Source: a virus
DNA: 23,787 nt
Virus record (IMG/VR): IMGVR_UViG_3300010885_051812
Coordinates: 1-23,787 of that record
Direction: 5' to 3' (one strand)
In this document: piece by piece, positions 17,001 through 23,787 of the stretch
How positions within the stretch are numbered: position 1 is the stretch's first letter
Layout of the letters: each line of letters begins with the position of its first letter
Position numbers and translations under genes: made by a program
Notes under the pieces: model-generated
Told to the model about the DNA's origin: nothing
What the model saw: only the letters and a program-made list of their open reading frames with translations
Database searches by the model: none

Positions 17001-20000
17001 ATAGTCCCAGTCGCAGAGACTAAAGCTGTTGCAGCAGCTCCTACAAGGGGCGTATAGCCATATCCTTGATTTGCTTCAAATTTTAAAATTTTACCTGAAT
17101 TTGGAACTCCACTTAAAAATTCAATATAATTTTTATTTGGAATAGTAACTTCAAAATCAGTATGTGTAATTTGAGCTATGTTATTAATTAATATTATTGG
17201 ATTGTTATTAATATTAATTGAATTTGGATAAGTATTAGTATTTGTATAAAGTCCAACTACATCATTCCCATTTTCTTTTAGTATAAAGCTGCCTATACCC
17301 ACAAATTTATCTGATATATCATCAAGAATTAAATTCTTATCATTTTGTCTAGACGAGTTAAAACTCCTACTAAATGCTCTTCCTGCAAACTTGGATGAAA
17401 TCTCAAGCCCAGGTAATCCAGATGGTCCAAATGGAGCAGATGTGAAATAAATGACATCTTCATTTATTAAATAATTACCTCGGCATACAGATGCAGTAAG
17501 TATTCCAATATGAGACGTATTAGCAGTTCCTAAAAATCCACGCTGAATATTAATTGAATTTGTAGAGCCAACTCCAACTGAAACAATTTTTAGATATTCA
17601 TTTTCTACCTTTAAAATATCAATTGATGACAATGAAGAAATACCTGAAGAGGCATATATTAATGAAGTCTCTATTCCAAGACTACCATCAAGACTAATAT
17701 TCAATCCTCTAGAATGTATGGGAGTTTGAATAATACCATCAATTGTAATTAAAGTGCTTGCGTTTGGAGAATCAAATGTAAATATATGTGTACCACTACC
17801 TGAACTTTCAAATTCAAGTTTTTTTATTTTTGGTGTAGTAGATAACCCTGAAACTTGGAATTTATTTTGATTTACTTTAATTCCATACACAATTGGAGGC
17901 ATTATATTTGTTGAAATGCCTCCTATAACTTCTGTTGTGGTTTTAATACCAATTGGAGTTCCTCCTATATTTTTATAATATATTTTTTGACCTGTTTCAA
18001 AATTATGCTGTAGCTTTATTGTATTTTGATTTACATCTACGTCTGTCGAGACACCTATTACTTTATAAATCGGAGAATCATCTTCCGCGATTAATTTAAA
18101 CGAACTAATTCCAACTAAATTATTTTGATTTAAATTTCTTGTAAATTCTAAAGATTGAGTGATAACATCAGAATTTATTCTATGTGGGTATAGTGTCTGA
18201 ATACTATTAATTCCAACTGAAAGAATTTTTGTTTGGTATGGGTATTGATGATATGTAGAATACCCAATAATATCCCCGACCAACAATCCTGAAGTTGAAA
18301 CTCCAAGATAATAAGGAGAATTTGAATCAAACACAACTGAACGTTCACCTAAACTAATAGATTCATAAGTTCCAGTAAATTGAGAACTAATATCTTTAAT
18401 TGGTATGACATTATTTGATATGTTAGTTATATACGGAAGTATTTTTTTACCTTTAACTCGTGCATTTTTATATCCTGCGACCGGCCATAGACTATTGCCT
18501 GAACCCAGATATACTCTTTCAATTGTTGTTGGATTTATTCTTGTATCTTCATATCCTATTGTATAATTACTTCTAGTATAAAATGAATTTTCATTTTCAA
18601 TTTGTACATTGTATTCTAATGTAGATTCATTAATGTTTACATTTAATTTTTTACTTTTTGATGATTCACTTACAATCTCTAAATTTGAAAATTCTTTAAA
18701 ACCTGAAGGATGAACTATTGATTTTACCGACTCTCTCCAAGTTTCATATGGAGTTGCTCCTTTAATTGAGTATGAAAAATCTTGATAATAATCACTATCT
18801 TGTAATTTCTTTATGTCACTATTTAAATCTTCAACATTTGCATTTGTATAGTTTATTTTATCTCTAGTTGGTCCAAAAAATGCCTTAAATGTGAAAGTAT
18901 TTAAGTAAAGTACTTTACCTGCTAATAGCGACTTTGAACCTATAAGAATATCATTTTTTTCTAATTTTCCTTTTGTTTTACCCAATCTTATTTGATTTCG
19001 TTCAATATCCCAACCATACTCACTCATTACTACACCAGTAAACTTAATATTATTTTCATTATCTAATGCTTTTACTGCTTCTCCATTCACATAACTATTT
19101 TTTTCCAAAATCATTTCAAATGATGCTAATTTATTTTTATTAACTACAGTTCCATATCCATCTGTAGAATCATAAGAACCAAATAATGATGAGGACATTC
19201 CTGTTTCATATTCAATAAACCCCATTGAAGTATTGACTCCAACTACCTTAAAGAATGAATTTGAATAATCAGTTGAATTATAGTTTAATTTTGTTGGTTC
19301 ACTAACTCTACAGTTTTCTATAAAAATTAAATCCGAAACTTTAAATGGAAAGTCTACTATTGGACTTTCATAATCGCTATAAATTAATGGAAATTGACTT
19401 GTATCTATTTCAATTCTTTTAATTGCAGATGATACACTACTAATGTCTAAAATATCAAAACCATTAGAATTATTGATAGGTATTATTTCCAATGGAATAG
19501 ATAAATTATTAGGTGTTATATCTACACTTACACTTTCTACAGTAGAATTTTTAAGTTTTGCAGATAATATAATAGAATCATTTCCAATAACTTTTAATTT
19601 TGGAGGAGAATTATAACTGGCGCCCCCAAATAATACATTAACTTTTGCAACCTTATTAATATTATCAACATAACATATTGTATTTGCACTTAATTTAGGT
19701 CGAAGTGTATTATCACTTGGATAATCAAATCCATCTTTAACTCTTTCAACTGCATCAATTTTTCCAATATTTTTAGAGTATGCTAATAAATTTGCATTTT
19801 CTCCTTGTTGAGTTCCAATAGATTTAATAATTGGAATAGAATCATAATAACTTCCTGTTGTTAGTATTTTTACATTGGAAACGCTACCATATGCATTTTT
19901 TGAGTTTGTAGTATAAGAAATATTTTTAGGATTAAGTGTGGATGAAGGTATTGAATTATTTACTGAGTACCTTATAAATTCTGGCTTGGTGTATAAAGGG

Positions 20001-23000
20001 ACATTAAATGTGTTTTCGGATACCTTTTTAACTTTATAGTTATTATTAAAATCCAGCTTTATAACATACTCTTCCCACTCTCCTGGACTTCCAGTCAATC
20101 TAATAGAATCTCCAGTTTGAAGCTGATGATTTTCTTCAGTAGTTACTGATAATGTACTTAATTGAACTGTTCCTTTTACATTATTACCTGTATATTTAAA
20201 AGAATGAATTTCATCTGAATTATATGAAGATTCTGCAAAATACAATGAAGACCTACCATACCCAATAGTTGAAATTCCAAGATAGTCCCTACCAAAATTT
20301 ACGGCATATAAAGTTTGACCTGAAGTGAGCCTATAACTATTAGTTCCATTTTCATTATTACTTACCAATAATCCACTTACTCCTATACCAATAGTAGAAT
20401 AAGTTAAAATTTCATTAGAGTTATACTGATGATTTGGAATATAAATCGTTTGTTTTGGTATATTATATGAAATATTTGTATTTTCGTTTACGGTAATGGA
20501 ACCAGTGGACCCCAAGCCAACAGAAGTTCTTGGATTAAAATAATGATTATTAACAATACTTAATTGTGTAGTAATATTAGAATCTGTAAACTCAAATTTA
20601 GTAGGTAACAATTTAACTAAAGATACATCTGCAGTATGAATTCCTAAGGTGCCATTACGATAGATAAAAAATTTAGATTGTTGAGGATATATTTCTATAA
20701 TTTTAGCCACTTCATTATCTATTTGAATATAATCATCTACCGAAAAATCAGAAATGTCATTTACCCTAATGTAGGTGGTGATGCCACTTGCATTATGATT
20801 GGATTTTAAATTTACAACTTTATTTTTTACGGTTACAAGTTTATTTCCAGTTAATTTAGGATTAGTGCTACTTGAAATATAAACATAATCTAAATTTTCA
20901 ATAGAATTTGGAATGGATGTAATTCCAATAATTTTATTATTTTCATTTTTAAAAATTACATTGTTGTATGTTGTTATTCCAACTTGAATATTCGATATAT
21001 TTTTACCATTCAACCTAGAAATATTAGCATTTGGATTTAAATCTTGCTTACTAATAGCTTTAAATTTTAAACTATCACCTACCCTATAATTTTTACCAGG
21101 ATTTAATATTTTAATTTCATCAATATTAGATTTTAAAGTATTTTTAACTACAATAACTTGTTTATATTTTTCTTGCACAATCCTTATATACTCATATCCA
21201 GATGTAGAAGAAGTTAAGTAAAGAGCACTAGTATTTTTTATGTAGCCTTTATTTGAAATGTCTATATTTTGATTAAATGATGCATTGTTCTGAGTATTTG
21301 GAGTACTTTTAAAAGTTTCACCAACTACATATGGATAAACTGGAGCATCATTATCATCCACAGTCATAAAATATGCATATGTACCCTTTGAAAGTCCCGA
21401 ACGATCAGTAGATATAAACATACCATTATGCTCATCTAATTCAGATTTATTTGCATTATATACATAATCTTCTATAAAATAGCCAGCCTCAAATGGAGGC
21501 CTCTTTAGTTGTAAACTTAAATCATTGATGGTAGTTTTTATTTCATATCCACTAGTAACAATGCCTACAACATCGTTAGATAAAATATAGGGACCTACTA
21601 TTGGATTGCCATCATATGCCCATCCTAGAATAGGAGATTCTTTTTTATTGTTGCGAGTATCTCTAATGCTTTCTCTTAAATCTTTTGGTGGATATAAATT
21701 TATAAATTGTAAAGAATTTTTAATATTTTTACTAGGAATAATGAATCCATTGTATGGATTATTATTGATAATATTTTTATTTTTAAAGTATTGATTGATA
21801 GTCCATTTAACTACATTACTTAAAAATTTTGACCCACTTCCTCTTTTTTTTACAATTAGACTAGTTTTGCCCGAGATATAGCCAGCACCAGTGGATAGTA
21901 TTAATACGTTTACAATTTTACCATTTTCAATAACTGGATATAATTTTGCATATTTGCCCGTGCCATCAACGATGATATCAATATTATTTTGATAATTACT
22001 TCCTGAATTTAAAATTTGAACTTCTACAATTTTACCATTAACTATAATTGGTTGAAGAACTGCATTATCACTAAAAGTGGATGATGAAGATCCTGCAATT
22101 CGAGTTATAGGAAATTTATTTAAATTTATAACCTCACTTACACCATAACCAACCCCATAATTTTCAATGAAGATGCTTTCAAATGAACCCAAAACTATTG
22201 GGTTTAGAGAGGGTGATATTGTATTTGTAGTTCCAGGTATAGATGATACTAAAATTTTAATTGGAGGATATGAAAACGTATGAGTTCCCGTTCCAATATT
22301 ATTTAAGGGAATATATACTTTATTTTTATAGTTCTTATCATTTGGAATATTACTTGTTCCTGCATCCGAAAGTTTAAATCTATCTTTGTCTAATAGAGTT
22401 ATATAATATTGAGATGTAGTGCCAAGCCCAGTTAAGGTAGTGCCTGAAGAACTATAAACTATTAAATCTTTTTCTTTTAAATTATGATTTTTTGCATAAA
22501 TGTAATCATTTACAATATTAATACCATTTACATTATTGATACTGCTATTTTCTATAGATGGAATTTTTACTATTTTATTATATAACTCTCCTGAAAAACT
22601 AGTAATATAAACCTTATCAATTATACTTTTAACATTGCGTGTTGAAAATTCTTGAACTCCAGTATTAATGCCTATCTGTGTGGATAAATTATCTATTGCA
22701 TTGATATTATAAAATGCTTCGTCTGAATTTTTATACAGAGAAATTGTTTTTGGGGATATTACTCTAACAAAATAAGAGGAATTTGTAACTAATCCAACTA
22801 CTACTGGAAATGAATTTGGATTATAAATTATCTCCTCTCCTGTTTCAAAATTATGATTTGTAATAAAAGTAATTGAGTTAGTACTTACATATCCAGGTCT
22901 AGGTATAAAACTTGAAGTTATTACTTTTTTTATTAAATTTGTTTCTAATTCTACGGCACCATTTAAATTACCTCCAATTAAACTTAATTTAGGTTTTGTA

Positions 23001-23287
23001 GCATATCCAATTCCAGGCGAAATTACCAAAACATCCTTCAAAACTCCTTTCATATTTCCATATATCTTTGCCCCACTGCCATATCCATTTAAATCTAGAA
23101 TTTCAATATTTGAAGGAGTGATTACATCATAATTTAAACCTGAATTTAAGATATCAACACTTGAAATTTCTCCAAAATATATGGATTCATTTAATACTGA
23201 TGGTGAATATAATTCAACGCCATTTATTAGAAGACCTAGTGGCTTATCTATGGTATTTTTTGTAGTGTCTACTGCTAAATTTGCCAT
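14096..23287 (-). CDS. gp7: Giant baseplate wedge protein, gp7 type, with YHYH domain and predicted beta-propeller
   Basis: This 3063-residue protein sits directly upstream of gp8, where T4 has gp7 (1032 residues). Residues ~1390-1545 match the T4 gp7 C-terminal core: a YVNGEAVKA strand, then DSDYYQDFSYSIKGATPYET (D1499) and SIVHPSGFKEF (H1526), parallel to T4 RSYYVMKI..SSRWKSDVIRFVHPVGFGF. Other parts: short beta modules with 'N(S/P)G.GY' turns, about 14 copies from ~48 to ~2850; 'HNFETG..I.Y' modules at ~142, 268, 953, 1055 and 1763; a YHYH domain at ~545-680 (WAYDGNPIVGPY at 556-567, DEHNGMF at 618-624); and ~2545-2825, repeats such as YWVAVGDGGKIY..., IMIAVGHSGVSKTLDGKNW and IYIAVDFDGNVYSS that predict a beta-propeller. 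A strong ribosome site, TAGGAGGA (23298-23305), fixes the start. The gp7 call rests on position plus the core match. The gene reads through 9.2 kb without a break. Confidence 0.8.
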   Translation of the reverse strand: MANLAVDTTKNTIDKPLGLLINGVELYSPSVLNESIYFGEISSVDILNSGLNYDVITPSNIEILDLNGYGSGAKIYGNMKGVLKDVLVISPGIGYATKPKLSLIGGNLNGAVELETNLIKKVITSSFIPRPGYVSTNSITFITNHNFETGEEIIYNPNSFPVVVGLVTNSSYFVRVISPKTISLYKNSDEAFYNINAIDNLSTQIGINTGVQEFSTRNVKSIIDKVYITSFSGELYNKIVKIPSIENSSINNVNGINIVNDYIYAKNHNLKEKDLIVYSSSGTTLTGLGTTSQYYITLLDKDRFKLSDAGTSNIPNDKNYKNKVYIPLNNIGTGTHTFSYPPIKILVSSIPGTTNTISPSLNPIVLGSFESIFIENYGVGYGVSEVINLNKFPITRIAGSSSSTFSDNAVLQPIIVNGKIVEVQILNSGSNYQNNIDIIVDGTGKYAKLYPVIENGKIVNVLILSTGAGYISGKTSLIVKKRGSGSKFLSNVVKWTINQYFKNKNIINNNPYNGFIIPSKNIKNSLQFINLYPPKDLRESIRDTRNNKKESPILGWAYDGNPIVGPYILSNDVVGIVTSGYEIKTTINDLSLQLKRPPFEAGYFIEDYVYNANKSELDEHNGMFISTDRSGLSKGTYAYFMTVDDNDAPVYPYVVGETFKSTPNTQNNASFNQNIDISNKGYIKNTSALYLTSSTSGYEYIRIVQEKYKQVIVVKNTLKSNIDEIKILNPGKNYRVGDSLKFKAISKQDLNPNANISRLNGKNISNIQVGITTYNNVIFKNENNKIIGITSIPNSIENLDYVYISSSTNPKLTGNKLVTVKNKVVNLKSNHNASGITTYIRVNDISDFSVDDYIQIDNEVAKIIEIYPQQSKFFIYRNGTLGIHTADVSLVKLLPTKFEFTDSNITTQLSIVNNHYFNPRTSVGLGSTGSITVNENTNISYNIPKQTIYIPNHQYNSNEILTYSTIGIGVSGLLVSNNENGTNSYRLTSGQTLYAVNFGRDYLGISTIGYGRSSLYFAESSYNSDEIHSFKYTGNNVKGTVQLSTLSVTTEENHQLQTGDSIRLTGSPGEWEEYVIKLDFNNNYKVKKVSENTFNVPLYTKPEFIRYSVNNSIPSSTLNPKNISYTTNSKNAYGSVSNVKILTTGSYYDSIPIIKSIGTQQGENANLLAYSKNIGKIDAVERVKDGFDYPSDNTLRPKLSANTICYVDNINKVAKVNVLFGGASYNSPPKLKVIGNDSIILSAKLKNSTVESVSVDITPNNLSIPLEIIPINNSNGFDILDISSVSSAIKRIEIDTSQFPLIYSDYESPIVDFPFKVSDLIFIENCRVSEPTKLNYNSTDYSNSFFKVVGVNTSMGFIEYETGMSSSLFGSYDSTDGYGTVVNKNKLASFEMILEKNSYVNGEAVKALDNENNIKFTGVVMSEYGWDIERNQIRLGKTKGKLEKNDILIGSKSLLAGKVLYLNTFTFKAFFGPTRDKINYTNANVEDLNSDIKKLQDSDYYQDFSYSIKGATPYETWRESVKSIVHPSGFKEFSNLEIVSESSKSKKLNVNINESTLEYNVQIENENSFYTRSNYTIGYEDTRINPTTIERVYLGSGNSLWPVAGYKNARVKGKKILPYITNISNNVIPIKDISSQFTGTYESISLGERSVVFDSNSPYYLGVSTSGLLVGDIIGYSTYHQYPYQTKILSVGINSIQTLYPHRINSDVITQSLEFTRNLNQNNLVGISSFKLIAEDDSPIYKVIGVSTDVDVNQNTIKLQHNFETGQKIYYKNIGGTPIGIKTTTEVIGGISTNIMPPIVYGIKVNQNKFQVSGLSTTPKIKKLEFESSGSGTHIFTFDSPNASTLITIDGIIQTPIHSRGLNISLDGSLGIETSLIYASSGISSLSSIDILKVENEYLKIVSVGVGSTNSINIQRGFLGTANTSHIGILTASVCRGNYLINEDVIYFTSAPFGPSGLPGLEISSKFAGRAFSRSFNSSRQNDKNLILDDISDKFVGIGSFILKENGNDVVGLYTNTNTYPNSININNNPIILINNIAQITHTDFEVTIPNKNYIEFLSGVPNSGKILKFEANQGYGYTPLVGAAATALVSATGTISAVYLKGAGSGYRTAPVINVNSPIGRGAKIQATVGASGTITSLTITNPGIGYTSLYVPEISIDLPLPYYNLNLTYENGSSGIGSNAKVSVIVGSGSSIQNIEILNSGQNYKVGDVLNVVGLTTNVGIGNSFKKFSITVKEVFSDTFTGLYPGQFLQFDDISSKFNSIRKIFDVTTTVNGEKRKLTFINTYENQDIENNFFIFINDVLQKPKSSYNYVGGRLSFNEPPTFGSKCNILYYQGSIDDTILTIPPQTLKEGDLIKLESSELSKDISGQNERIIKRLVNSDSFDTFSYSDVGISSNIPRPISWTKQKNDRLINGSFISKSREEQISKIYPTSKLLWNVSPSDNSIYVDNAYPLFIALDDGAGGLNEEQRNVKIIKDYAFSPAIVSVNVSGASTISSVSIANSGIGYYYIPNVSISNPLSGNVDPLYTWKSTSGISTNSNFNSIVQGDIIIGVGNSNLVAISTNLTNWTLDSLGHSSSINLKKVGVSTQNNYISVGSNGKIFAKPNKNSSWSVCGIKTELSVGSISQGLQDSTYTETFNDVIYNSYKDYWVAVGDGGKIYQGVGIGTTVFIECISQNYSYKSVAYNSNIMIAVGHSGVSKTLDGKNWTRIDGINLPSNQYNSVLWDDSRFIITSNAGIYTLDAFSNAPSFISGSPTNLNKISKYNNIYIAVDFDGNVYSSLNLSTWQLKNTPTASQINEIKTISLNNSYYQGAVGTSGTVIYSVPNSNKASLVSNVVNGNITSINVINPGFGYSSGNPPEILIENPKSEEEILYTINAIGDFGKIVGVKTSNTGIGTISPSISFELLTDYSQSGYESTFGITYSRLSVGDYFIITNSNVSTISGYALTGITTSLGGMSNYPASKVGTATSYIDGVYKVEYVATNTDPQGIVTVTCNVVPVNGRIAINTTGDTGKYYGNYSWGKIFNYEDRAIRRPLSFNINSNNGLVGLSTAPTVQRIPPLIF
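16640..17085 (-). repeat. Cluster of four GxGY beta repeats in the gp7-type protein
   Basis: NQGYGYTP, GAGSGYRTAPVINV, NPGIGYTSLYVPEISI and NSGQNYKVGDVLNV follow each other at ~30-60 residue spacing (residues ~2075-2210), with alternating GTISAVYLKG / GTITSLTITN strands between the first three. It is the densest run in the protein and of the same type as the gp14 insert. Confidence 0.72.
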
Positions 23288-23297
23288 TAATTGGCAG

Positions 23298-23305
23298 TCC
23301 TCCTA
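23298..23305 (-). promoter_or_regulatory. Strong Shine-Dalgarno site of the gp7-type gene
   Basis: TAGGAGGA on the minus strand, ten bases before the ATG at 23287. It is the strongest ribosome site in the window and decides the start of the 3063-residue gene. Most other genes here have weak sites or depend on overlap. Confidence 0.8.
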
Positions 23306-23329
23306 ACTAAATGCATTCTATATAACTCT

Positions 23330-23345
23330 AATATTTAGGATCTCA
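23330..23345. other. Abrupt composition boundary, probable chimeric junction
   Basis: G+C by line is about 32% for 23221-23340, then about 53%, 55% and 63% for the next three lines of 60 bases. The change falls within a few bases of 23340, between the gp7 leader and the bacterial-looking fragment. No integrase, att repeat or insertion-sequence end is visible. An assembly or amplification chimera is the simplest reading. Confidence 0.65.
23332..23339 (-). promoter_or_regulatory. Possible late promoter upstream of the gp7-type gene
   Basis: CCTAAATA on the minus strand keeps the TAAATA core of the T4 late promoter (TATAAATA), 44 bases before the gp7 ATG. It lies at the composition boundary, so its upstream context may not be native. 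Weak. Confidence 0.3.
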
Positions 23346-23385
23346 TCTAGAAGAGGGAGAGGTTGACACCTTCGGGAAGCCTGGA

Positions 23386-23787
23386 TCACAAGAGGGCAGT
23401 CGGAACACAGTCAGAGAGCTGCATGTTAACCGTGTAGTACCCCTTGTTGTCGGTGCCGGAGGTCCCTTCCGGGGCGAATGCGTTCAAGTCGGTCAGGTGC
23501 GACGACGGAAGAGGACCGTTTATCCGCACGGCGGTATTGTTTAGCGAGAAATTGGCTATGTTGATAACTGCATCGCCAACAACCGGATTAAGCTGAGCCG
23601 GGATCGGATCAGGCCCACTCCAGGTTGCTGCAATCGCATAGAACCTCCCTGCCCTTAGGATCAAGTTAGGTCCGTCATACCAGCGGAACCCCTGATTAAG
23701 GATGTATGGGTCCGACAGGAGTATCTGTTTCTGCCATAGTAATAAGGGCGGAGTAACAGAAAAATCCCAGATGCCGATACTGTGGTC
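23386..23787 (-). CDS. C-terminal fragment of a bacterial-looking extracellular beta-sandwich protein
   Basis: The frame is open from the right window edge to a TGA at 23386-23388: 133 codons with no start inside the window. A TTG at 23664-23662 could be read as a start but the frame continues upstream, so I treat this as a 5'-cut gene. The sequence reads SIGIWDFSVTPP, then FRWYDGPNLILRAGRFYAIA. This resembles the 'VG(I/L)WD..G.LL...F.Y.....L.AG..Y.IG' pattern of secreted bacterial beta-sandwich proteins, including some with PEP-CTERM anchors. No anchor follows; it ends DCVPTALL. G+C and codon choice are far from the phage genes. It is not gp6, which T4 has upstream of gp7. The family assignment is tentative. 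Confidence 0.5.
   Translation of the reverse strand, partial: DHSIGIWDFSVTPPLLLWQKQILLSDPYILNQGFRWYDGPNLILRAGRFYAIAATWSGPDPIPAQLNPVVGDAVINIANFSLNNTAVRINGPLPSSHLTDLNAFAPEGTSGTDNKGYYTVNMQLSDCVPTALL

Noticed and set aside
2960-17085. Repeated GxGY-coding segments as CRISPR or DNA-level repeats
   Set aside because: The repeats exist only at protein level; DNA copies have diverged and spacing is irregular, within coding frames.
1-23340. tRNA genes or other structured RNAs
   Set aside because: Genes are packed with gaps of 4-26 bases and I saw no cloverleaf-like or riboswitch-like segment between them.
23330-23345. Prophage or integration junction
   Set aside because: No integrase, tRNA or att-like repeat is visible, and T4-like phages of this type are lytic. 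A chimera fits better.
23386-23664. Reading the right-end gene as a complete 92-residue protein with a TTG start
   Set aside because: The frame stays open for 41 more codons to the window edge with continuous protein-like sequence, so the true start is outside the window.

Overview
The window is the baseplate, neck and DNA-packaging part of the late structural cluster of a T4-like marine myovirus of the cyanophage/pelagiphage type. All phage genes are on the minus strand, the DNA is AT-rich (about one third G+C in the lines I counted), and genes abut or overlap by a few bases. Five proteins align by eye with T4 virion or packaging proteins in T4 order: gp8, gp13, gp14, gp15 and gp16. Marine-phage families (DUF4815, DUF5661/DUF5872-like, YHYH) fill the rest. 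I cannot tell from this sequence alone whether the host is a cyanobacterium or SAR11.

Layout in transcription order, right to left: a giant gp7-type baseplate wedge protein (3063 residues); gp8; a 2479-residue DUF4815-type structural protein where T4 has genes 9-12 and wac; a small conserved ORF; gp13 and gp14 (neck); gp15 (tail sheath terminator); gp16 (small terminase subunit); a multidomain phage protein of unknown function; and the start of a small gene cut by the left edge. The large terminase gene (gp17) would be expected just beyond the left edge.

The genes form one assembly pathway: gp7, gp8 and the DUF4815 protein would build the baseplate periphery and host-contact parts, gp15 caps the sheath, gp13/gp14 join head to tail, and gp16 starts genome packaging. 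Copies of the T4-type late promoter core (AATAAATA) lie over the stop codon of the upstream gene at four of the junctions.

The most striking internal signal is that a few short beta-type modules recur in gp7, gp8, the DUF4815 protein, gp14 and gp15, which makes most of these proteins much larger than in T4. gp7 also carries a YHYH domain, the conserved wedge core in its middle, and a predicted beta-propeller near its C-terminus.

The last ~450 bases (from about 23340) do not fit the rest. G+C jumps to about 53-63%, and the sequence encodes the C-terminal end of an unrelated, bacterial-looking extracellular beta-sandwich protein instead of the expected gp6. An assembly chimera is the simplest explanation.
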